Below are positions 27,203 to 36,600 of a stretch of 64,000 nucleotides of DNA, in pieces. The stretch spans positions 62,001 through 126,000 of the forward strand of contig JAVTVJ010001336.1 of assembly GCA_034509425.1 (NCBI GenBank). Reading direction: 5' to 3'. The notes under the pieces are model-generated. The model ran no database searches and was not told the DNA's origin. It worked only from the letters and a program-made list of their open reading frames with translations. Position 1 is the first letter of the stretch. Each line of letters starts with the position of its first letter. This stretch comes from Eopsaltria australis. Taxonomy: Eukaryota; Chordata; Aves; Passeriformes; Petroicidae. The position numbers and the translations under genes were made by a program.

Positions 27203-27270
27203 GATAAAACAAACAAAACAAAACACACAAAAGCACCCTCCAAAACCAAACCAAAACAAGGAAAAGAAGG
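27203..27270. repeat. A/C-rich low-complexity tract
   Basis: AAACA, AAAAC and CCAAA words over about 65 bases, the same vocabulary as the tracts at 26.1, 34.9 and 43.6 kb and the reverse complement of the G/T-rich block at 29.4 kb. The minus-strand frame at 27198-27716 runs through it and shows no protein features. Confidence 0.85.
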
Positions 27271-29375
27271 GTGTTTTTAAACGAGACAATTTTGCTTATT
27301 GTGTTCAGCTGCAACAAACTTGAGCTGGTATGACTGAGTGGGCAGGAGTGAAAGGTAAAGGACAAACTATGAACAAGTTGTCCTTTTTGGAAGAAGCCAG
27401 TGTTCATCAAATCACAGCCTTGATTTTTTTTCCTGTTGGAGCTGTTCAGTTTTTTGCAAGTAGCTCCCGGCGCATGAGGACAAAAAAGAGAGGGAAGGAC
27501 ATTGCAAGCTGGTGAGTAGGAGAAGAAAAGAGGTGCATTTAAGACTTTACTTGGCAAAGCAGCAAAGCAGTCCTTGAACGAAGTCGCCTGTTTCTGAGGA
27601 AGGAAAGGAATAACCTCTGGGATTCCTTCCCCTCTCCCCTGTGCCCAAGGAAGGTGGAAATTTGCCATGAGCAGTAAAAATAGATATATTGAGGGAAGCA
27701 GGAGGCACAGATGCATGGGAAGAAGGCAGTGTCATGACAGTTTTGGCCACATGCAAAAGCAGGTAGGCAAGCCTGCAAGTCTGTCACCATCCACCAGTTC
27801 CTGAAACTTTCTTCTACGTGACAGTGCAGGCAAAAAGCAAAACTGAGTGAGAGGAATGTGAAGCATCACAAAATTAGAGGAGAAATATGGAGCAGGACCT
27901 CAGTGAAATGACTGGTTAAGGAATTTGCTAGTTTCTTCTGTCCAAACAGGTAATGTACAATTCAGGTTGTGGATTTAATGGAGAAGTTGTTGGGATAGAC
28001 TCCCAGAATCACCTGAGGTGAAAGAAACAAACTGTTCCTGCCCTTGTGTGCTGTAACATCCACGTGAAGCACAAATAAACAAGCTGCCAAGGACAATGGA
28101 TGATGGAGAAATCCTTCCAGCCTTGCCAATGCTTTCACTGAAAGCTCTGATCACAGAGGTTTTCTGCTGGTGCTTGATAGTGGCAGTGGAAAACCCCAGG
28201 CAAGCTTATGCCCAAGACTTTGGGACCGCCTGGTTTCCATATGTACATCAGTTCCTTCTCTCAGCCACCCTGCAGAAAATCATATTGCTGAACGCCCAGA
28301 AAGCAGAGAGTATTTGTTTTGTCTGGACGTTTGAGTGGCCATGGAGAAGGACAAGGAAGCCTTCTGGGAGGACACTTACGAAAGGTTAATTAGTCAGTCT
28401 GTTCAGGGGAGAAGTACTTGGTGTATCTACTTAACAGACTGCAGCACCGTGAAAAGACCTTCAGAGATCACTGATACTGGAAAACAGAACAAGTCAGGGC
28501 CAGTGTGGGCGAGTAATATTTTAAAACATATGACACTTTCAATAAGCTTGGTGATTCTGCTGATAGGAAATATCTGGTGATGCTGCTGATTGCAAATTTT
28601 AGTGGTCGTTGTCCAGAATGCAGCCTTACTAGGATAATGTTTTTGGAATCTACATGGCATCAAAAGGAAAAACAGAAAAAAGGAGCTGCCTTTATGCATC
28701 ACCAGGGATTCATTTATGAAGAACTGCATTTCTCCCCTCCCCAAAAAATACATTAACAAATGTACATTTCACTCTTGTCTAAGAGTTTGTTTACTTGTCC
28801 TCAAATGACATAAATAGATGAATTGAGAGCCCTAGTTTCAGTTTTGAATTGCTTGAAGCATGTTTTCATATTCTTTTTGGCATTATTGGTGAATAACATA
28901 AATACAAAGCACATAATATAACAGTATATGTATACAGCTGGCAGTGCCATGCAAAATCAAAAATGTCTCATAAAATGGTATATGATTATCATTAATTAAT
29001 TACTGACATGTTCATCTCAGCAAGTCTCTGTGGCTCACTGACTACAACAACACTGAAGGAATTAATAAAAGATGCTCATAGCATTTCTTTGAGGGCTGGT
29101 AGAAGGACAGCCCAACTGCAAGGCCTGTCCATGTGGGTTATTCTGTTTAAACACCTGTTAGACTCCTTGGCCATGATCACAGATTTTTCAGGTAAGCATA
29201 GAATGTGTGAGAAGCCACACTCACCCACTGTGAGATCTTTTTCTTTTATGTCTTCTTGTAGCTCCACCTTAGGAGAAGAATGCACCCTTTACCAGCCACA
29301 TAAAGGGAAAAAAGTTGCTTGGTGCAATTTGTCAGGGTCCTGATGTACAAAAATTGTCAGACTGGAAATTTTGAG

Positions 29376-29743
29376 TGGTTTGGTTTTTGGGTTTGTTTGG
29401 TTGGTTTGGGGTTTTTTGTTTGTTTCGTTTCATTTATTTGCTTAGTTTTGGTGTTTTTCTTTTGGCTTTGGATTTTTTGTTGTTGTTGGATTTCTTTGGG
29501 GTTTTTTGTTGGTTTTTTGTTGTTGTTGGGTTTTTTTTGTTGGTTGGGTTTTTTGGGTGTTTCTTGGGGGTTTTTTGGTGGGGTTTTTTTTCTTTTTTGG
29601 AGTTTGTTTGTTTGTTTGTTTGTTTGTGGGTTTTCAGTTTGGTTTGGTTGGGTTTGGTTTGGTTTGGTTTGGTTTGGTTTGGTTTGGTTTGGTTTGGTTT
29701 GGGTTTTTTTTTGGGGGGGAAGTTGGGGTTCCTTTGTTTTTTG
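29376..29743. repeat. G/T-rich low-complexity block, about 370 bp
   Basis: The plus strand is nearly free of A and C: runs of T alternate with GG, GGG and GGGG. The block contains (GTTTGTTT)n at about 29605-29628 and a clean (TTTGG)n array at 29641-29703. It is open in several frames, giving extremely phenylalanine/tryptophan/glycine-rich or proline/lysine/threonine-rich translations, which are composition artefacts. Repeated G runs mean the plus strand could form G-quadruplexes. It is not telomeric: TTAGGG does not occur in the array. Confidence 0.9.
29641..29703. repeat. (TTTGG)n pentanucleotide microsatellite
   Basis: About 12 copies of GGTTT with one early interruption (GGTTGGG). It is the most regular part of the surrounding G/T-rich block and probably polymorphic in length. 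Confidence 0.95.
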
Positions 29744-30430
29744 GACCACCTGGGGCCTGCTGTGCTGTGCACAGGAGGACTGTCTAGAAGATGAGCAGCT
29801 CAGTGGCAGTCACTCTTTGCCCTCTGTATTTAGGAAGCAGAGGGTGAGGGATTGGCCTCTCAGGCTCTGTGAAACACAGGCACTCATTTCCTCGATTTCA
29901 CTGTCAGGAATGCCTTGCTGGTCTTGAAGTGAGCTAAAGTAAACGATGAAAATGAGTGCTTATTCTTAAGAAAAACATTCCTGCATGGAGTTGATTTGGA
30001 ATTGTTGCATGCACAGAAGCTCTTAATAGCCTGAGGACAAAAAGGAAAGCAACTACCGGCTGGGAGGTGGTCTTATTCACTCTAAAAAATATTCCTTCAG
30101 TAACAAAACCAAAGAGAAGAATTAAATCTTCTGCCCACCTCCTAACTGCTAGCCCTCACCACCTCAAGGAAGAATGAACCTCAAATGTTTCTTTGCAAGC
30201 AGTTTTTACAGACAAACCATTCGACTGCCCATAGTTCTCCCTTTTGTGTGACATTCAATTAGCTCAAATATGGGATCCTCTCTGAGCTGTGACGTGCCCA
30301 CCTAAAACCATGTGGTGTTCAGAATTATATCCTATCCTTCAGAATCTATCCCAAAGCTAACCCAGCTAACCCACCACGTCTTTCACACAGCACTGACTTC
30401 ACTGCTATCTTGACTAAGACTTCGTATACA

Positions 30431-30480
30431 TCTATATATTTATTTTTATATTTATATATTTATATTATACATATATTTAA
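30431..30480. repeat. AT-rich low-complexity tract
   Basis: Words such as TATATTTAT and TATTATACATATA fill about 50 bases with a single G/C base. Simple low-complexity DNA. Confidence 0.85.
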
Positions 30481-31929
30481 AGAGAGGAGGCGATTGTAGT
30501 GTTCTAGGAGCTTGCATATTTACTTTCAGGAAACCTGAACTGAAAATAATCGAAACATAAACAACAAATATGCCCTCAATCACAGCGTTGTTAACTCTGT
30601 GGGTTTTCCTGGGTGCTCAAATCTGCCCAGTCAAGTAAACTGGAGTGTTCAGGCGTTCACGGGCTTTGCTCTGGACCCCCTCTGAACTCTCCTTGCTAAG
30701 GGAAACCATACCCCTGTAATATACAATGCACTCCTCCTCACATGGGAGAGCAGTCTGCTTTAGATAATACCAAGAAACTGGAAATCTCTTTCTTCCCTCT
30801 CAAAATGGTTTGAGAGGAACAGTGCCTGCAGACTGACTGCCTCCATCAGTAAACCTAAATCCTACGCAACCGAAGAAACTGCCTGCTAAAAACAGCATCA
30901 CAAGATACAATATAGGCATACAGCTCTGAAGGGAGCTGGATGAGTCCACTTGAAACAAATGATCTCTCATAGCATTCTTGGGTTGTTTCCCCTGGTCTCT
31001 GGTAGGTTGCTTTGAGCTCAAAAGAAGGGAGTTCATCCAAATGCAAAAATTGATGTAACTGGTTAAAAAATTGAGTTACCAAAACAAAATACTCCTTCTG
31101 TCTTGTATATTAAAAAAACCCTCAGAGAATCTAAAAGTATGTGGAATTTATCTACACAATGAAAGAAACCCTATAAACATCTAGGTTCAGCCCTCAAAAC
31201 TGATCAATATTAACAGTGGGTAAGAGGGCAGAGGATGGTTTTATTTTAATTTTTGGGGCAGGACTCTCCTTTTGAAGAGGAAAGAATTAATGAGCATGAG
31301 TAAAAAAAATCTTCTTGTCTGATGCCATTTTTGGCCTTTTTTTCTTTGGAGAAATTAAAACTTTGTGTATGAATTTATGAAACCAGGTGAAATTGCTTGC
31401 CCCAAAGAATTTATTTACACCCCTCTGCTGCTCTAGGTGAATCTTCTCCCATGCAGACAGAGCATTAGAGGGAGCTGGCACACCAGGCTGTGAATAACAA
31501 GAATTCAGTGTAGATACTGCAGGGCCAAAAGCCGGGCTATTGGTGGTGTGGAAGGTCCCAGCATGGGGTGGAGGCTCTGCCATTCCTGGATGCTGCTTTC
31601 CAAATCTCTGCTGCAGCAGGAATGCTTTTTCCAGCCTGTGGCAAGCGGAGAGGAAGATTTGACATCTCCTGGCCCGTGTATCCGAGGGGTGGCTGGCAGA
31701 GGAAGGAGCTGCAGAGTCGCCTTGACTTGATCTGGAGAGACAACCATAAGAAACAGGATTTGACCTTTTGGGTGATTTCTTTATCAAATGCTTCAAGCCT
31801 TTGTGATCTTGCCTGCATGTTCCTCGTCCCATTTCTCTCTGCAGGGCTCAGAGGGTCCTAGAGGTAAAAGTTGAAACATCCTAGAGACACCTAATGATCC
31901 TCTGAAACAACAACCAGCCTCGCCCGTCT

Positions 31930-32190
31930 GCGGTCTGGTCTCGTCCAGATGATTTTGTTTCATCATTGAAAACACGAAAGTTCCACAGCATTATTGCAGC
32001 TGTGGGCCAGGTAACACCACCCAGCGATCACCTTGACCCTCTGACACTGCAGAACGGCCGGCTCATAATGGCAGTGGATTGCCACCCATTGTCGGGAGAG
32101 AATTTGCAAAGCAGCCTAAGGGAATTCGGCGCCCCATTCTTATTGAATTACAATGGGATTTGGTCATTGAATTTCCTCAGTTAGTCCTTT
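31930..32190. promoter_or_regulatory. Candidate conserved non-coding element with SOX-type sites
   Basis: About 260 bases of non-repetitive sequence combine AT-rich motif clusters with retained CpGs (CGTCCAG, CAGCGATC, AACGGCCGG, GTCGGG, TTCGGCGCC). CCCATTGT (32085-32092) and ACAATGGG (32150-32157) form an inverted pair of SOX HMG-box-type sites, with a GCAGCTG E-box near 32000 and GAATTACAAT and ATTGAATT motifs around the second site. Motif identities follow known binding preferences; enhancer activity is inferred. Confidence 0.35.
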
Positions 32191-33088
32191 CAAACTTCCC
32201 CTCCTTTTTTAAAGTAATAAAGGTGGCATTTTCATAAGGACTCTAGTGCTGGCCTCTTTTGAAACTGCTTGACGTTTTTTACCACTTACTTCAATGAAAG
32301 CATCATTTGCCCAACGCTTTGCAATTTTGAAAAACTCACGGTGGGGATTTCGAATCATTTGCTCTTAAATTTATGACCCAAAAGTTTGTCCAAAAGATTA
32401 ATTTAGGGGAAAAAAAAAAAAAGAGAAAACATTTAAAAGACATGGAGGAAGGAACTGAACTCAGTGGAGAGAAGAGACCTTGATGAGATGTAATAAGCAA
32501 ATTCCAAGGTGCACTCCAAATTCATCTTGGTTATCTCAGTCTCAAATAGCTTTTGAAAGCCCTAATATTTATTTAACTGTGGAAGATATGAAGGGGTTTC
32601 CAAGACACTTTCCAGCTATGATACACCAATATACTAAAAAATCAGCTTTGAAGACAGAGACCTAATTAACTTTCTTGAAGATGCTTTATCATCTTCATCT
32701 AGGTATTTGTTAAAAACCTCTTTTAAACTACATATATGGATTATTAGCTATTAACTTAATTGTGTGACCTTCAGTCAAATCAGTAAAACCTCTGAAATCA
32801 AATGTAAACCAGAGTCTACTGGCATAGTTGCATATCTGGGAACGACTTGAAATTTTTATTAATTTTGCTTGAAAATGCAGGACTTTCTTTGTCAGACTGG
32901 AAGCCCAGCGCTGAAAGCAGGCAATTATCCCTCTCGGCCGTGTTTTTACCACAGTTTTAAACTGAGATTGCACAGGGGGGATGACACATGCTTAACAATA
33001 GGAGATCATTAACCTAAACATCTTCCATTTATGTGGAAGCATCGGTAATTTGGGAAGGCTGAGGCCGTGTAAGTCCGTGCTGAGGGCA

Positions 33089-33118
33089 GGCTCCAGGCTG
33101 TGGAATTTTCCTGGAGCC
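33089..33118. repeat. Perfect 9-bp inverted repeat, 12-base loop
   Basis: GGCTCCAGG (33089-33097) and CCTGGAGCC (33110-33118) flank a 12-base spacer. The stem is short and GC-rich. No associated RNA gene is recognised. Confidence 0.6.
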
Positions 33119-34857
33119 AGAACAAAAGGAGCCAGGTATCAATGCAGTCATCTAAAGAAGCATAAGGGATGAGATTCAAGGAGACAAAGCTCCAGGATGA
33201 GGAGGACCCCTGAGCAGGATGTGCTTGCTTAGCAGGTGGCTTTTGTTTGCTTGCAGGATCAGCCGAGGTAGAAGGAAGCTGGGCTGGGCAGCAGAGAAGC
33301 TGCTGCAGGATTCAGAGCAGGACTTTTGTGGGGAAAGGAAGATCCTGAGCTCCTTAGCGGGTGCCTCAGGCCAGAAAGGAACAATAAGGGTGAAGCAACC
33401 AGGCAGAAAGAGCTGCGTTTGATTTGGTCTAAAGCTGTTTTCCTTTCAGGAGATAAAGTGCTGAAGAGGTGGCACAGAGCTCCCAGGAAGGAGGTGTACC
33501 TCGCTGCCCGCAGTTATCTCTGGTTCTAAACAATGCCTCATGCTGGGAATTCGTCTTGGACAGCATTGCTCCGAGGCTCTGGGCTGCCTGGGTCAAATCT
33601 CGCCTTTTTATGGAGATCATCAAGATTTTTGCCAAGCAAGAGGGGCCAAAGGAGGATGATGTAACTTAGGCCACTGGAATTTTATGAAAGCAAAACTCCA
33701 CCAATTATATGTAAGTCCTAAGCAAACAATTTAATGAAGTATCCAGCCCTGGGCACTGAAACTGGGTTTCACTGATCAGCGTCTTCATGGGCCAGAAAGT
33801 GAACTTGGTCTTTAATAATGAAATAAACTCACCCGCATCCATCCAACTAAATACTTTCTCTGTATCATTTGTGATTAACATCATTCAATGCCTTGCATTG
33901 TTTGCTCCTCCATCCGTTTAAAAAGCTATTCACCCAGTTTCTGAAGTCCTTTACCTCAGTAGACTCTGGCCCTGGCTCTACCAGCAGATTGGTTTTCTTA
34001 CATTTGTAGTGTTTAGAAACAGGACCAAACAGGAAATAATCTACTTTCAGTATATGTGGAAACGTCTTTCCTTTGTAGTGGACAGAAGCAAGCTCAAGGA
34101 ACAGAGAAAAAATGTCTCCACTCCAGCAAATATTCTCTAAAAATATCCCCTCCAAAATGTGGAGGCACGTATAAATTGCAAATAGGTTCTACAGAAAAAG
34201 TTGAGCTAAAAGGGAAAATGTTTTGGGATGGAGGTGAAGGAAGGCAGGAGAATGAGATCTGGTTTTATATTTTTTTCTTAATTCCATGAAGATGATAAAT
34301 ATAATAACTAAAACAACCACTGCAAGAGATGATTACAATTTAGGCTCAGCACTTCTATTAGTATTTAATGCTGCAAAAGGATGTGCAAACATATCCAGAG
34401 GAAACAGAACATCTCCTCACCTACTGGCTGACCTTCAGCTAACAGGATTTTGTTAGTTAGATGCATATATTTGAACTACTGGACTGTTTGGACTTTGCTC
34501 CAAAAGAAAACCCCAAAATTTGCACATGGGGAGAAACTGCAACGTTCAAACTCAGAGGTCTCTGAGTCGGCAATAACAAACAAATTTCTCTCTGTAGCTT
34601 AGCAGTGAAGCACATATCTGCTGAAGATACAATTCTGCAGACAGCAGCTCTCCTCCTGAATGTTGCAGGCTGGAGATGTTTCTTACACTGAGGCAAAGGC
34701 TGATGCAGCAAGCAGGACCCAAGGTCTGACACAGGCTGTCCCCTCCTGGGCTCAGTTCAAGGCATTGCCCTCCACCTCCTGTGTGGGTTTAACTGCCTGA
34801 TGGGTCTGATCCTGGATACAAGACAAAAATTCTCTTTGATTCTTCCTTTGTGAGAGA

Positions 34858-34925
34858 ATAAAAAAAAAATTTAAAAGCCAGGATATCGAAAAAACCTGCA
34901 AACAAACAAAAAGCAAACCAAACAA
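34858..34925. repeat. A-rich / A-C-rich tract
   Basis: Poly-A of ten, a short mixed segment, then CAAACAAACAAAAAGCAAACCAAACAAC. Same composition family as the tracts at 26.1, 27.2 and 43.6 kb. No transposon body is recognised upstream. Confidence 0.7.
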
Positions 34926-35539
34926 CTCCTTACTGCAGACAGCCAATTCCAATAGGAGGCTTCTAGACTTGCTTACAAGTGCTCTGAGAGCAGAGTTGCC
35001 CAGAGTTGCTCAATCACACTTAGGCCAAGACATATTACTAAAGTCATTAATATTATTTGTCATATTAATAATGCAAATAAATATTTTGAATAATACCTTT
35101 GACATAAAGACTGGGGGGGAGGGTCGTCTGACCTCTGTGTGTGTGCAGGGACCATCCACTTTTTCCTTGAATACAGAATTTATAACCCTGGCAACCCAAT
35201 TCAATATTTCAGGTGGAAAATTCAAATTACCTGTAAGATCATCTGCCACCCTCTTGCTTCTCTGTGTTTTAATGGGGTCACAGCTTCACTCCCTTGTTCC
35301 TCATTTCCTCTCTGGTCTGTTTATTTTCTGTCTATCCCTGCAAAACATTTCTGTGCTTACAGCTACAGTTCCTCCTCCATGCCCAGCATGGGGACCAGTT
35401 CCCAACTGGTGTTTCCAGGATCTCCTCCCATGCAAACAGTGCTGAGTAGATGTCACATCAGGTGACTTTTGCATAAACTTCTGTCTGCCAGAGCTCTTCT
35501 GTGACTCAGTTTTATGGTTTTTTTGTGTCTTGGTACGAG

Positions 35540-35873
35540 AGGTTTGACTAAAGAGGAGCCTTATTGCAGATTTCAGCCCTTCAGGAAGCAGAGGGAGGAC
35601 AGAGCCAGACTTCTCTTAGAGCTGCACAGCAATAACGTGAAAGACAATGCAGCAAGCTGAGTTTTGTCTACACATGGAGGAAAAAACCCCACCAGGTGGG
35701 TAGTTAAACACTGGAACAGAGGCCCTGTGATCTCAGGGGACCTGTCCTCTTGGTTTTAAAATTTTAACTTGTCAAAACTTGGAGCAGACTTGGAGCAGAC
35801 CTGAGTAAGGTGTTGAGCCATCAGATGGCCTCCAGAGCTCCCTTCCAACCCAAATTGTTCTGTCAATCTGTAT
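35540..35873 (+). mobile_element. CR1 LINE 3'-end fragment, old and degraded
   Basis: Several landmarks of the CR1 3' region occur in the expected order on the plus strand: AAGAGGAGCCTTATTGCA at about 35551-35568, an internal ATGGAGGAAAAA segment near 35674, the ACACTGGAACAGAGGCCC motif at about 35708-35725, and the terminal CCCTTCCAACCCAAATTGTT at about 35840-35859 followed by a decayed ATTCTATG-like end. CR1 is the dominant LINE of birds and other sauropsids; copies are usually 5'-truncated, as here. The copy has many substitutions and indels and no reverse-transcriptase frame, so it is an inactive fossil. The exact 5' limit is uncertain. Confidence 0.8.
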
Positions 35874-36105
35874 CTTACTTATTATCTTACATATTTAGGC
35901 TACTAAGGTTTTAGAAACACAATGATATTAAGATTTTGACAATAGACTGCACAAATGAATAGATAAACAGACTTCCCTCCTATCTTGGCATTAATGATGT
36001 TTTATCTAAGGCTGAACAACACTAATTCTATTTTAGAAAAAATGCAGGCTGATAAAGAGTAAGTGTGGATTTTTGAACAATGTACTTCAGAAAGATCTTC
36101 TGCAG

Positions 36106-36135
36106 TTTTTTTTTTTTTTTCTTGTTTTTTTTTTT
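36106..36135. repeat. Poly-T tract
   Basis: Fifteen T, then CTTG, then eleven T. Simple low-complexity sequence, possibly the reverse of a decayed poly-A tail. Confidence 0.9.
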
Positions 36136-36519
36136 AATTCCCAATTACAAATGCAGAAAGATTAACTCTTTTTATCTTGTCTGGCATCACATTTTATAGT
36201 GGGACACTGCTAAACCAGTCCAATCATTAAAATCAAAGGGAACGCATTTTGTTGGTGTCTGTGGTTTGCAAATCAAACCATGTTGGGTGTTGTTTCTCAG
36301 TGACTGTTGGGCATCTTTGTGGTTTTCTGCTTGGATTTTTAAAAAATGCATACAGAGTGGGTATGGCCATAGTAAATTACTGTCTCTTCCATAATTTTCC
36401 ATGCACTCTCATTTCAGTGGGAAATGGTAGCAGAAGTGAAGGGCTGCCCAAGAAATGACAGGGAGACACAGGATTCTAAAGACCCCAAACGTGTTTGCCA
36501 TCTTAACTTCTCATTTATG

Positions 36520-36600
36520 TTATTGCAGATTTTGCTCTCTCTGGTTAATTTTAGTATAACTTATACTACAGAGATATGAAATATGCTAATTAATTAACTC
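36520..36600. promoter_or_regulatory. Palindrome plus octamer/homeodomain cluster
   Basis: TAGTATAA-C-TTATACTA (36552-36568) is a perfect 8+1+8 palindrome. It is followed within 15 bases by ATATGCTAATTAATTAA, which combines an octamer-like ATGCTAAT (a POU-type site is ATGCAAAT) with overlapping TAATTA homeodomain cores. GGTTAATTTTAG lies just upstream. The combination is more structured than the surrounding AT-rich DNA; a regulatory role is inferred. Confidence 0.3.

Larger units (their letters stand above)
22127..29375. other. Non-coding stretch with A/C-rich tracts
   Basis: No coding exon is supported. The frame at 23157-23537 (126 codons) lies in mixed-composition sequence with frames on both strands and no domain. 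A/C-rich tracts at 22839-22883, 26130-26243 and 27203-27270 are annotated separately. The stretch 25390-25560 is non-repetitive with balanced composition and could be a conserved element, but nothing specific identifies it. Confidence 0.55.
29744..35539. other. Non-coding stretch with AT tract and enhancer-like block
   Basis: No coding region is supported. The 181-codon minus-strand frame at 31287-31832 overlaps several other frames on both strands and has no domain. An AT tract lies at 30431-30480. The block 31930-32190 is a good conserved-element candidate and is annotated separately, as are an inverted repeat at 33089-33118 and an A-rich tract at 34858-34925. Confidence 0.55.

Noticed and set aside
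27198..27716. 172-codon minus-strand frame
   Set aside because: Its C-terminal part is the translated A/C-rich tract; the remainder has no domain.
29641..29703. (TTTGG)n considered as an interstitial telomere repeat
   Set aside because: Vertebrate telomere repeat is TTAGGG; none occurs in the array and the unit is five bases.
29319..29927. 202-codon plus-strand frame rich in F, W, G and V
   Set aside because: Translation of the G/T-rich block; several frames on both strands are equally open because stop codons are rare in this composition.
31287..31832. 181-codon minus-strand frame
   Set aside because: No domain, mixed composition, several overlapping frames on both strands; no exon boundaries.
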